Assembly: GCA_964431035.1 (NCBI GenBank)
Contig: CAYSIF010000066.1
Location: forward strand, 1-6,901
Length of the DNA stretch: 6,901 nt
Direction: 5' to 3'
DNA from: Methanobrevibacter_A sp964431035
GTDB taxonomy: Archaea; Methanobacteriota; Methanobacteria; Methanobacteriales; Methanobacteriaceae
The notes under the pieces are model-generated. The model had not been told where the DNA came from, did no database searches, and saw only the letters and a list, made by a program, of their open reading frames with translations. The first letter of the stretch is position 1. Each line of letters opens with the position of its first letter. Shown here in pieces: positions 1 through 6,510 of the stretch. A program made the position numbers and the translations under genes.

Positions 1-531
1 CGTCATGATGACAATCCTAAAGTTGCAAGTACAATATACCCATTAATGCAAACTGCTGATATGGCATATATGGACGTAGATATTGCATTAGGTGGAATGG
101 AACAACGTAAAATCCAAATGTTAGCTCGTGAAGGACTACCTGAAATAGATCGTAAAGTACCAGTATGTATACACACACCATTATTACATGGAATTGATGG
201 TGATGATAAAATGAGTAGCAGTAAAGGTAATTTTATTGCAGTTGATGATAGTCCAAAAGATATTAAAAATAAAATAAATAAAGGATTCTGTCCACAAGGA
301 GAAGTTGAAGGTAATCCAATGATAGAAATCTGCCAACACTTTATCTACCCAAATCAAGATACTCTAATCATTAAACGTCCAGAAAAATTTGGTGGAGACA
401 TAGAACTAACTGAAGAAGAACTAATAAAAGAATTTAGTGAAGGAAACTTACACCCAATGGATTTGAAAAATGGTGTTAGTGAATTCTTAATTGAATTTTT
501 AGCTCCTGTTAGAGAATTTATGGAACAATAA
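1..531 (+). CDS. tyrS: Tyrosyl-tRNA synthetase, C-terminal 176 residues (5' end outside window)
   Basis: Charges tRNA-Tyr with tyrosine in the cytoplasm (class I aminoacyl-tRNA synthetase). The reading frame is open from base 1, so roughly 138 N-terminal residues, including the HIGH-like motif, lie outside the window. Compared from memory with the M. jannaschii enzyme, fragment residues Y13, Q17, D20 and Q35 correspond to the tyrosine-pocket residues Y151, Q155, D158 and Q173. The ATP-binding signature KMSSS is at fragment residues 70-74 (bases 208-222), followed by KGNFIAVDDSP. In the anticodon-binding part, F130 (in RPEKFGGD) and D154 (in HPMDLKN) match the F261 and D286 that read the anticodon in the archaeal enzyme. 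There is a 4-residue insertion just before VPVCIH. The fragment runs to the normal family C-terminus, so the only truncation is the window edge. Two small genes follow at 30- and 25-bp gaps, probably in the same transcript. Identification is very secure. Confidence 0.97.
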   Translation, partial: RHDDNPKVASTIYPLMQTADMAYMDVDIALGGMEQRKIQMLAREGLPEIDRKVPVCIHTPLLHGIDGDDKMSSSKGNFIAVDDSPKDIKNKINKGFCPQGEVEGNPMIEICQHFIYPNQDTLIIKRPEKFGGDIELTEEELIKEFSEGNLHPMDLKNGVSEFLIEFLAPVREFMEQ

Positions 532-561
532 AAAAAAATATAGAAAGGTTCGTGAATTATA

Positions 562-771
562 ATGGAAGAAGAAATAATACCTCACGAAATGAAAATACCA
601 TTAGTAATACAAGAAGATATCGTAAAAGCAGCAATTGCTTACTATGATGTTAAAGTCGAAAGAACAGACTTTGGATGTAAACTTACTGGAGATAAAAAAG
701 AATTAACTAAAGCAAAAGAATTCATAGTTGATTCTATTAATAAAAAATTAGAAGACTTTGAAAAACAATAA
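562..771 (+). CDS. Small acidic/basic protein of unknown function, paralog A of a tandem pair (69 aa)
   Basis: I do not recognise the family. The 69-residue product is highly charged and has no signal peptide or membrane segment, so it is probably cytoplasmic. By eye the secondary structure is a strand (residues 9-16), a helix (18-28), two short strands around a turn (30-43) and a long charged C-terminal helix (45-68), a beta-alpha-beta-beta-alpha order. It aligns without gaps, at an offset of two residues, with the next gene's product: 22 identities over 59 positions, including K-I-P at 11-13, T35, G38, K40, G43, E47-L48, K50-A51, F54 and D57-S58-I59. The start at 562 has an AGGT-like element 12 bp upstream (546-549). 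A second Met at residue 10 is possible, but the paralog's length favours the upstream start. It follows tyrS by 30 bp and is probably co-transcribed. Compact size and charge would suit a nucleic-acid-binding or protein-adaptor role, but nothing in the sequence shows this. Confidence 0.85.
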   Translation: MEEEIIPHEMKIPLVIQEDIVKAAIAYYDVKVERTDFGCKLTGDKKELTKAKEFIVDSINKKLEDFEKQ

Positions 772-783
772 AAAAAATTATTG

Positions 784-787
784 GGAG
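784..787 (+). promoter_or_regulatory. Shine-Dalgarno of small paralog B
   Basis: GGAG within GGGAGAG, with a nine-base spacer to the ATG at 797. It complements the 3' end of archaeal 16S rRNA and fixes the start of the second small gene independently of its upstream neighbour. Confidence 0.7.
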
Positions 788-796
788 AGTTAATTA

Positions 797-994
797 ATGA
801 AGGAAGAATTATATGAACTTAAAATCCCAAATGGTGTAGGGGAAAGAGAATTAGCTAAAACAATAGAACAATTTAATGTTGAGTTAAAACAAACTGAAAT
901 GGGTCCTAAAATATTAGGTTCTAAAGAAGAGTTAGAAAAAGCATTACAATTTTTAACAGATTCTATAAAACAACGTATAAAAGATTTAGAATGA
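797..994 (+). CDS. Small charged protein of unknown function, paralog B of a tandem pair (65 aa)
   Basis: This is the second copy of the tandem pair, 65 residues, with no family recognised. It matches the upstream neighbour without gaps (about 37% identity, and most other positions conservative, such as Ile/Leu/Met and Lys/Arg exchanges). The shared core runs from E7-x-K-I-P at its N-terminus through T33, G36, K38 and G41 to the helix containing F52 and D55-S56-I57. It is as Lys/Glu-rich as its partner and has no membrane segment or Cys cluster. The start is supported by a clear Shine-Dalgarno GGAG at 784-787, nine bases before the ATG. The 25-bp gap to the preceding gene implies one transcript with tyrS and paralog A. 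It ends 23 bp before the 3' end of the convergent tmk gene. The divergence between copies implies an old duplication, so the two probably have distinct or heteromeric roles (inference). Confidence 0.85.
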   Translation: MKEELYELKIPNGVGERELAKTIEQFNVELKQTEMGPKILGSKEELEKALQFLTDSIKQRIKDLE

Positions 995-1017
995 AAAGAA
1001 ATAAATGTTTATTCATT
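995..1017. terminator. Candidate shared termination region between convergent genes
   Basis: This 23-bp gap lies between the stop of the + strand small gene and the stop of - strand tmk. Read on the - strand it is T-rich (TTTATTTCTTT at 1005-995), as expected of archaeal U-tract termination of tmk. Read on the + strand it gives TGTTTATTCATT. AATAAA/TTTATT form a small inverted repeat around the centre, but the 2-base loop makes a stable hairpin unlikely. The call rests on position and T-richness only. Confidence 0.35.
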
Positions 1018-1608
1018 CTAAATTATTCCGCTTTTACATATTCCTAGTAATGGTGCTACTGCTTTTTGAATGTCTTTACTTACTAGGTTGATTCCATTAT
1101 TTGCATTTATTATTTTGAAGTTGTTGTTTTCTTCTGCTAGTTTTTTATATTTTATTTGTACTTCTTTTAGGAATTCAAGATTTTCAAATTCATCTGTTCC
1201 TTCTGTTCTATTTACACTTTTTTCTGCATCAATATCTAATAATAGTACAATATCTGGTATTTTAACATATTTGTTTAGTTCTTTAATCCATGTGGATGGT
1301 TCTTGGTATACTATGCTACTGTAGAATGATCTGTCACTTATTACGACTGTGTTTTCTTTTTCTAGTTTTTCTATTTCTTGTGATAAATGCATTCTGTCTG
1401 CTGCAAATAGTAGTCCTAGTGTTTTTTGCATTGTTGGAGTGGTTGCTTCTTTTTGTGTTAGTAGTTTTCTTATGAGTTTTCCTATTTCATTGTCTGTTGG
1501 TTCTCTTATTGTTTTAACATTTAATCCGTTTCTTTTAATATAGTCTGCGAGTAGTTGTGCTTGTGTTGATTTTCCACTTCCATCTATACCTTCTAAGACA
1601 ATATACAT
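1018..1608 (-). CDS. tmk: Thymidylate kinase (dTMP kinase), 196 aa
   Basis: Phosphorylates dTMP to dTDP with ATP in the cytoplasm, on the route to dTTP for DNA synthesis. Residues 7-15 are the P-loop GIDGSGKST. R36-E37-P38-T39 fits the dTMP-contacting REP motif. F68-A-A-D-R72 is the conserved helix that contacts the nucleotide, and D92-R93-S94 followed by FYSSIVYQ is the DR motif that positions dTMP. Residues 131-143 occupy the LID region. The length of 196 residues is normal. A GTG four codons upstream (1620) extends the frame, but it lies inside the Shine-Dalgarno AAGGTGA (1623-1617), which sits eight bases before the ATG at 1608, so 1608 is taken as the start. The gene is transcribed away from the U32 gene, converges on the small-gene pair and is probably monocistronic. 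Its coding strand is A/C-rich, like the 3' half of the MutS-like gene. Confidence 0.95.
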   Translation of the reverse strand: MYIVLEGIDGSGKSTQAQLLADYIKRNGLNVKTIREPTDNEIGKLIRKLLTQKEATTPTMQKTLGLLFAADRMHLSQEIEKLEKENTVVISDRSFYSSIVYQEPSTWIKELNKYVKIPDIVLLLDIDAEKSVNRTEGTDEFENLEFLKEVQIKYKKLAEENNNFKIINANNGINLVSKDIQKAVAPLLGICKSGII

Positions 1609-1616
1609 TATTATTT

Positions 1617-1623
1617 TCACCTT
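1617..1623 (-). promoter_or_regulatory. Shine-Dalgarno that decides the tmk start
   Basis: On the - strand this reads AAGGTGA, a near-perfect archaeal ribosome binding site eight bases before the ATG at 1608. Because it contains the upstream in-frame GTG, that GTG is unlikely to be the start codon. Confidence 0.8.
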
Positions 1624-1731
1624 AAGCTAAAATTTTTTTTATAGAATAGTATTATGAGAATATGATTTATTTTTTTTTATCTAATTATATTATTTAATAG
1701 AATAAATTATAAATATATTAAATTAGTTATT
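1624..1731. promoter_or_regulatory. Divergent promoter region between tmk and the U32 gene
   Basis: This very AT-rich spacer between divergent genes must hold both promoters. For the + strand gene the best TATA-like box is TTATAAATATA at 1707-1717. Its centre lies about 20-25 bp before the ATG at 1732, and there is no Shine-Dalgarno between them, so the U32 mRNA is probably leaderless or nearly so. For tmk, the - strand candidate TATAAAAA (1643-1636) is rather close to the start and would leave almost no leader despite the good ribosome binding site. A weaker A/T box further upstream (about 1662-1673) would give a leader that keeps it. The exact boxes are inferred, not certain. Confidence 0.45.
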
Positions 1732-4353
1732 ATGTTGGCTGAACTTTTATCTCCTGTAGGTAATATGGAACATTTGAAAATTGCAGTATTAAGTGGGGCA
1801 AGTAGTGTATATTTGTCTGGTAAGTTGTATGGTGCTAGACAGTATGCTGATAATTTCTCAGTTGATGAGATTCGTGATGCTGTTGAATATGCTCATTTAC
1901 ATAATGTTAAAGTGTATGTTACAGTTAATACTTTAATTAAAGAGTCTGAGCTTATTGATTGTTTGGATTATTTGAAGGAATTATATTTTATTGGTGTTGA
2001 TGCTGTTTTAATTCAGGATATTGGATTATTGCAAGTTATTAGAAAATATATTCCTGGACTTAATATTCATGCAAGTACTCAAATGAAAATTAAAAATGTT
2101 GAAGAGTTAAGATGGGCTAAGGAATCTGGCATTAGCCGTGTTGTTTTACCACGGGAATTAAACTTAAAAGAACTTAAAAGAATTACTAAGGAAGCTCATA
2201 AGATAGGTTTAGAAGTTGAAATTTTTGTTCATGGTGCGCAGTGTTATTCTTATAGTGGAGAATGTTTATTAAGTAGTTTTATTGGAGGTCGTAGTGGTAA
2301 CCGTGGAACATGCGGCCAACCTTGTAGACAAGCATATAATATTGAAGTAAGTAATCAGAATAATAAAAAATATCAATTAAATAAAAATCCTGAATATTTT
2401 TTAAGTCCTCGAGATTTGAGTTTATATGATAAATTAAGTATCTTGTCAAAAATTGGTATAGATTGTATTAAAATTGAAGGGCGTATGCGTAGTAATGAAT
2501 ATGTTATGGTTACAACAAGAACATATCGTCAAGCATTAAATCATTTAAATCATAAAGATAAAAAAGAAAAAACAATACAGAAAAGTAAAGAAGATTTAAA
2601 TCTTGTATTTAACAGGAAAACAAGTACAGGACATTTATTTAATGATGATACTAATAAGATTATAAATCCAATAAAACCTGGCCATCAAGGATTATATATT
2701 GGAGAAATCCATGATTATGATGGTAATGATATTTACATTAAACTTAAAGAAAATCTAATAAATATTCCACAAAAAGGTGATGGTTTAGTAATAGAAGGTA
2801 AACTAAAAGATACAAATAAAAATGGATATTATGGCTTTGATATTAGTGGAGATCCTAAATTCAAGAAAAGTAAAGTATACTGGAATAAGAATCGTTTAAT
2901 AAAAGATAAAGTTGAAGATAAGATACTGATAGTTCGAAAAGTTAAAGAAAATAAAAAAGAACAAATAAAAATTAAAAAACATTGCAAAGTTTACCTAACC
3001 AAGCAAAATCAGATAAGTAAAGACTTAAAACAATTACTGAATAATAAAATTAAACCTATGTATAAAAAGTCTGTTCTAAATTTAAGTTTTTATATGGAGA
3101 ATAAAAATCCAGTATTAAAAGGAACAGTACGTATAGGTGATGGAAGAATAATAAAACATACTTATCGTGGAGTAGAACCTTGGCAAAAAGCTAAAAATAA
3201 ACCAATAACTCCCGAGGTTATTGAAAAACAAATGAGTAAAATAAAAAATTCTCCATATTATTTAGAAGAAGTTAAAGTAAGTAGTATTGAAAAAAATCTA
3301 TTTGCACCAATAAGTGAGTTAAATAATATACGTAGAGAATTCCTAAAAGAATTAGAAACTAAAATAATTGAATCTTACATTCCTCAGAATATAAAAGAAG
3401 TTAAACACAATATAAAAGAATACAAAAATACTAAACAAAAAAATCACAATCATAAGAAAAATACACTAGAATTAAGTATTTATGTAAATGATTTAGAAAT
3501 TCTTAAAAATATTGATGATACTATCTTTAAAAGAGTGTATTTCCAAATACCTCCAAAAGATAATAATCTTTTAAGTGAAAATAAAGTTGATATTAGTTAT
3601 TGTGTTAATCAGATAAAAGAAGCAAGAGAAATATCAGAACCAAAAGATTTTGAATTAATTTGGATGTGGCCTGAAATATTACATGATAGTCTATTAGATG
3701 ATTTTATTAGAATAACTGGTATTTTAAATAAAACTATGCCTGTACCATCAATTATGACACAACAATTAGGTTTGGAGGATTATTTTAAAAATAAATTTAA
3801 TATTGATTCTTATGGAACCTATTCATTAAATATAATGAATACAGAAACAATACAAAACCTAGAAAAATTTAAATTACTTACTTTATCTCCAGAAATATCA
3901 AAAAAAGATTATGCAGATATTATTAATAATATTTCAAGTAGTGAAAATTTGGAAGTTTTAATTTTTGGAAATATCATTTCTATGATTAGTTGGAAAAATA
4001 TTTTATCAGATAAGATGAAAAAGAAGATTAAAAATTTAGATAATCCTGACAATAAAATTAATAAGATTTATTTATCCGATAAAAAAGGAAATAAATATCC
4101 TATACATTCAACTATGAATAATAATGAGTTAATAATTTTAAATGATAAGGATTATTCATTATTAGATTATGTGGATTATTTGATTAGTTTAGGGTATAGT
4201 AATTTTAGTATTGATTTAAGATGGAAAAATAAAAAGTATATAGAAAAGATTAGTAAAATATGTAATAATTTAATAATTAATAATAATGATGATGATGTTG
4301 AAGGTTTAGTTAATAATTATACTATTGGAAATTTTAACCGAGGATTAAAATAA
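1732..4353 (+). CDS. Peptidase U32 family protein, RlhA-like, with degenerate second U32 half (873 aa)
   Basis: Probably an iron-sulfur-dependent RNA-modifying protein rather than a protease. Characterised bacterial members of this family (RlhA, TrhP) hydroxylate rRNA or tRNA bases, and the archaeal substrate is not known from this sequence. Residues 1-265 form the U32 domain: ELLSPVGNMEHLK at the start, then EIFVHGAQC at 163-171, a G-x-C at 176-178, GGRSGNRGTC at 185-194 and PCR at 197-199. C171, C178, C194 and C198 are the expected metal ligands. IKIEGRMRSNEYV at 246-258 is typical. The U32 signature position normally Leu/Ile/Val/Met before the first Cys is Q170. Residues 286-540 match the family's middle (DUF3656-like) region: FNRKTSTGHLF, PGHQGLYIG, and ELNNIRRE near its end. 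After a Lys/Asn/His-rich linker (558-577), residues 579-873 resemble a second U32 half that lacks the cysteines. The start is chosen because the family begins at this motif. No Shine-Dalgarno is visible. Confidence 0.9.
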   Translation: MLAELLSPVGNMEHLKIAVLSGASSVYLSGKLYGARQYADNFSVDEIRDAVEYAHLHNVKVYVTVNTLIKESELIDCLDYLKELYFIGVDAVLIQDIGLLQVIRKYIPGLNIHASTQMKIKNVEELRWAKESGISRVVLPRELNLKELKRITKEAHKIGLEVEIFVHGAQCYSYSGECLLSSFIGGRSGNRGTCGQPCRQAYNIEVSNQNNKKYQLNKNPEYFLSPRDLSLYDKLSILSKIGIDCIKIEGRMRSNEYVMVTTRTYRQALNHLNHKDKKEKTIQKSKEDLNLVFNRKTSTGHLFNDDTNKIINPIKPGHQGLYIGEIHDYDGNDIYIKLKENLINIPQKGDGLVIEGKLKDTNKNGYYGFDISGDPKFKKSKVYWNKNRLIKDKVEDKILIVRKVKENKKEQIKIKKHCKVYLTKQNQISKDLKQLLNNKIKPMYKKSVLNLSFYMENKNPVLKGTVRIGDGRIIKHTYRGVEPWQKAKNKPITPEVIEKQMSKIKNSPYYLEEVKVSSIEKNLFAPISELNNIRREFLKELETKIIESYIPQNIKEVKHNIKEYKNTKQKNHNHKKNTLELSIYVNDLEILKNIDDTIFKRVYFQIPPKDNNLLSENKVDISYCVNQIKEAREISEPKDFELIWMWPEILHDSLLDDFIRITGILNKTMPVPSIMTQQLGLEDYFKNKFNIDSYGTYSLNIMNTETIQNLEKFKLLTLSPEISKKDYADIINNISSSENLEVLIFGNIISMISWKNILSDKMKKKIKNLDNPDNKINKIYLSDKKGNKYPIHSTMNNNELIILNDKDYSLLDYVDYLISLGYSNFSIDLRWKNKKYIEKISKICNNLIINNNDDDVEGLVNNYTIGNFNRGLK

Positions 4354-4396
4354 AAATTTTATGAATTATAATAATGATACATAGGTTCTATGGTTT

Positions 4397-6310
4397 ATGA
4401 ATATTAATGATTTAAAGCATGTTACAGGTATTGGAGATAAACTATCTGAGAAGATTTTAGATAGTGTTGGTGGGGAAGAGAATCTTGCAGAAATTGTTGA
4501 GGATAAGGATTTGGAGAAGTTATCAAGTATTGATGGTATTTCTCAGAGAAAAGCTATTAAGATTATGAATGCTTTGTTAGGTAATCCTCAGGAGAAGTTT
4601 CTTAAAAATGAGCGTGCTAGATTATTATATGATGATATTATTAGTAAGATTTTAGATTTTTCTAGTACTAGTTATAGTCGTAATCGTGTTCGTTTGTTAG
4701 CTCCGAGTACTGATGTTGATGTTATTTCTAGTCATTTAGATTTTGTTATGGAGTCTAAGAGTTTTGTTGATAGTTTGCCTTTAGATGATGTTAGGTTTTA
4801 TATGAAGCGTTTGTCAAGTCCGTTAAGTCCTAATAGTTCTTATGATTCTAGTAAGCTTATTATTGTTGAGTCTTATGAGGATCGTGAGTATTTGGTTGAT
4901 TTGGGTTTGAATAAGTATTTTTCTATTAGTGTTATTGATAATTCTTTGAGTTTTCAAGAGGAGATTAGTGGTTATGAGTTGGTTTATTATGTTTATCGTG
5001 AGGGTTTTGTTGATTTTGGTGATATGAGTAATTTGTTGATGGTTAGTATTGATTCTCCTTTGTATGAGATTGCTCCTGATTTGGTTATTGATTATTTTAA
5101 GGTTAATGAGAGTTTGTATTCTAATTTGTTTAGTGTTCGTAGTCTTTTAGGTTTGGATAGTGTTTGTGGAGATATTGGTGATTTGCTTAGTAGTCTTAGT
5201 GTTGAGGATGAGTTTTATGATGCAGACATTAGAGATATTGTGTTAAATATAAAAGATGATATGGATGAGGAGTTGAAAAATACTATTAAAAATATTGATA
5301 TTGCAGGAGATGAAGTTCTTCATTTATTAAATAATAACTTCCCTCCGAAACTTGAAGAAATATTTAACACTATTATGAGTAAAGGTAATGAAAAATTAAA
5401 AGAAAAAACAAAAATCAACTTCGACCCATACATAAAAAAATACCCAATAGAAATAGACGACACAGAAATAAAAAGAGCAGAAGAAGAACAAAACAAAATA
5501 AAAGAAAACACAACACACGACAAAAAAACAAAAATAGCACAACAACTATCACAAATAAAAGAAACAGTAGAAAAAGAACTAAAAGAAACAATAAAACTAG
5601 ACTACAAAATAACACTAGGAACATTCGCAAAAAAATACCAACTAAACAAACCAAAAATAACCGAAAACATAAAAATAACAAATGCAATCCACCTAGATTT
5701 AGCACTAAAGAAAAACACACAAAAAATAACATACCAACTAACACCAAAAGAAAACATAGCCCTACTAACAGGAGCAAACAGCGGAGGAAAAACAACCCTC
5801 CTCGAAACACTAGGACAAATAAGTATAATGGCACAAATGGGACTACCAGTACCTGCAGAAGAAGCAGAAGTAAAAATACTAGACGAAATATACTACTTCA
5901 CAAAACAAAGATCACTAGATGCAGGAGCATTCGAAACCTTCCTAAACACATTCATACCAATAACCACCACAAAAACCGAAAAACTAGTACTACTAGACGA
6001 ACTAGAAGGAATAACAGAACTAGACGCATCAGTAAAAATAATAAGCAGCTTCATAGAAATGCTTAAAAAAACAGAATCCTATGGAATAATAGTAACCCAC
6101 ATGGCAAAAGAACTAAGCAGATACATAGAAATAAGAATAGATGGAATAGAAGCAAAAGGACTAGACGAAAACTACAACCTCATAGTAGACAGAACACCAA
6201 AAATGAACACACTAGCCAGAAGCACACCAGAACTAATACTAAAAAGAATATATGAAAACTCCGACGGAAAACTAAAAGAAATATATGGAGAAATACTTAA
6301 AAAATTCTAA
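4397..6310 (+). CDS. MutS-like ATPase with N-terminal helix-hairpin-helix domain (archaeal MutS2/MutS5-like, 637 aa)
   Basis: Probably a dimeric DNA-binding ATPase acting on branched or recombining DNA. Archaeal MutS5 of Pyrococcus binds Holliday junctions, but function here is inferred. Residues 5-60 carry two helix-hairpin-helix motifs (around VTGIGDKLSEKI and SSIDGISQRKA). Residues 65-335 are the lever/core-like part, and 355-400 is a charged, probably coiled-coil segment. The MutS ATPase spans about 425-605: Walker A GANSGGKTT (459-467), a signature segment SLDAGAFETF (506-515) where MutS has its STF motif, Walker B LVLLDELEG (530-538) and a His switch VTH (566-568). There is no mismatch-reading N-terminal MutS domain and no C-terminal Smr nuclease domain. 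The gene starts 43 bp after the U32 stop with only a weak AGGT (4383-4386) before the ATG, so it may be co-transcribed. Codon use changes abruptly: the first about 275 codons are G/T-rich and codons from about 335 on are A/C-rich. Confidence 0.88.
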   Translation: MNINDLKHVTGIGDKLSEKILDSVGGEENLAEIVEDKDLEKLSSIDGISQRKAIKIMNALLGNPQEKFLKNERARLLYDDIISKILDFSSTSYSRNRVRLLAPSTDVDVISSHLDFVMESKSFVDSLPLDDVRFYMKRLSSPLSPNSSYDSSKLIIVESYEDREYLVDLGLNKYFSISVIDNSLSFQEEISGYELVYYVYREGFVDFGDMSNLLMVSIDSPLYEIAPDLVIDYFKVNESLYSNLFSVRSLLGLDSVCGDIGDLLSSLSVEDEFYDADIRDIVLNIKDDMDEELKNTIKNIDIAGDEVLHLLNNNFPPKLEEIFNTIMSKGNEKLKEKTKINFDPYIKKYPIEIDDTEIKRAEEEQNKIKENTTHDKKTKIAQQLSQIKETVEKELKETIKLDYKITLGTFAKKYQLNKPKITENIKITNAIHLDLALKKNTQKITYQLTPKENIALLTGANSGGKTTLLETLGQISIMAQMGLPVPAEEAEVKILDEIYYFTKQRSLDAGAFETFLNTFIPITTTKTEKLVLLDELEGITELDASVKIISSFIEMLKKTESYGIIVTHMAKELSRYIEIRIDGIEAKGLDENYNLIVDRTPKMNTLARSTPELILKRIYENSDGKLKEIYGEILKKF

Positions 6311-6320
6311 AAAAAAGAAA
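6309..6320 (-). terminator. T-run downstream of the GC-rich island (- strand)
   Basis: Read on the - strand this is TTTCTTTTTTTT, lying about 13-24 bases after the closing stem of the structured island. It is the kind of U-tract at which archaeal RNA polymerase stops. It overlaps the last bases of the + strand MutS-like gene, so any - strand transcript would end antisense to that gene's 3' end. Confidence 0.4.
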
Positions 6321-6332
6321 TATAATAATAAT

Positions 6333-6510
6333 CTTGCCTGTATACTAACTCTCATGAATCATAGGTAGTTCACCCTTCCCTCCTCGAGTAACCCTCGAAA
6401 CAGGCAGCCTATTCAATGTCAAAAAACTTATTTTTAAATTAATCACAGCTAGTAAAAAAATAAACTTAAACTCATAAAAAAAATAAAAACATTGATCACT
6501 ATCACAATTC
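6333..6510 (-). ncRNA. Candidate structured RNA in a GC-rich island (or decayed tnpB tail with omega-RNA-like scaffold)
   Basis: Bases 6333-6410 contain 38 G/C of 78 by count, against roughly 9 of 60 in the next line, so the island stands out sharply. On the - strand UGCCUGU (6406-6400) pairs with ACAGGCA (6341-6335), seven perfect pairs closing the island. Inside are a perfect 5-bp hairpin UCGAG/CUCGA with loop GGUUA (6398-6384), a GGGU/ACCU hairpin (6375-6363) and a possible AACU/AGUU helix (6370-6367 with 6350-6347) that competes with it. Upstream on the same strand a consensus TATA box predicts initiation near 6510, and downstream lies a T-run. It has no C/D-box pair and matches no RNA class I can name. 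The same strand has a 60-codon open frame (6527-6345) ending MIHES that may be the tail of an IS200/IS605-type tnpB. The strand and 5' end are inferred from the TATA box. Confidence 0.4.

Noticed and set aside
1070..1543. Three overlapping + strand open frames inside tmk
   Set aside because: They are antisense to well-conserved thymidylate kinase motifs, are low-complexity Leu/Phe/Ser-rich and have no ribosome binding sites.
1609..1620. Upstream GTG start for tmk (four extra residues, MKII)
   Set aside because: The GTG is part of the Shine-Dalgarno AAGGTGA. The family normally begins at MYIVLEG.
4262..4300. AAT/GAT triplet run as a microsatellite or regulatory repeat
   Set aside because: It is a short imperfect run encoding an Asn/Asp-rich loop near the end of the U32 protein, ordinary for such an AT-rich genome.
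5220..5400. Replication origin or terminus as the cause of the skew switch
   Set aside because: The skew flips several times within a few kilobases, and no origin-type repeats or cdc6/orc gene are present, so a single replication switch does not fit.
5415..5834. 139-residue - strand open frame opposite the 3' half of the MutS-like gene
   Set aside because: It consists almost wholly of Leu, Phe, Val and Cys, which is what the antisense of A/C-rich Lys/Thr/Glu codons gives. The + strand carries unmistakable Walker motifs here.
6333..6412. C/D box or H/ACA guide RNA, tRNA or SRP RNA
   Set aside because: There is no RUGAUGA/CUGA pair, no ACA box at the expected distance after a hairpin, no cloverleaf and no SRP helix 8 pattern.
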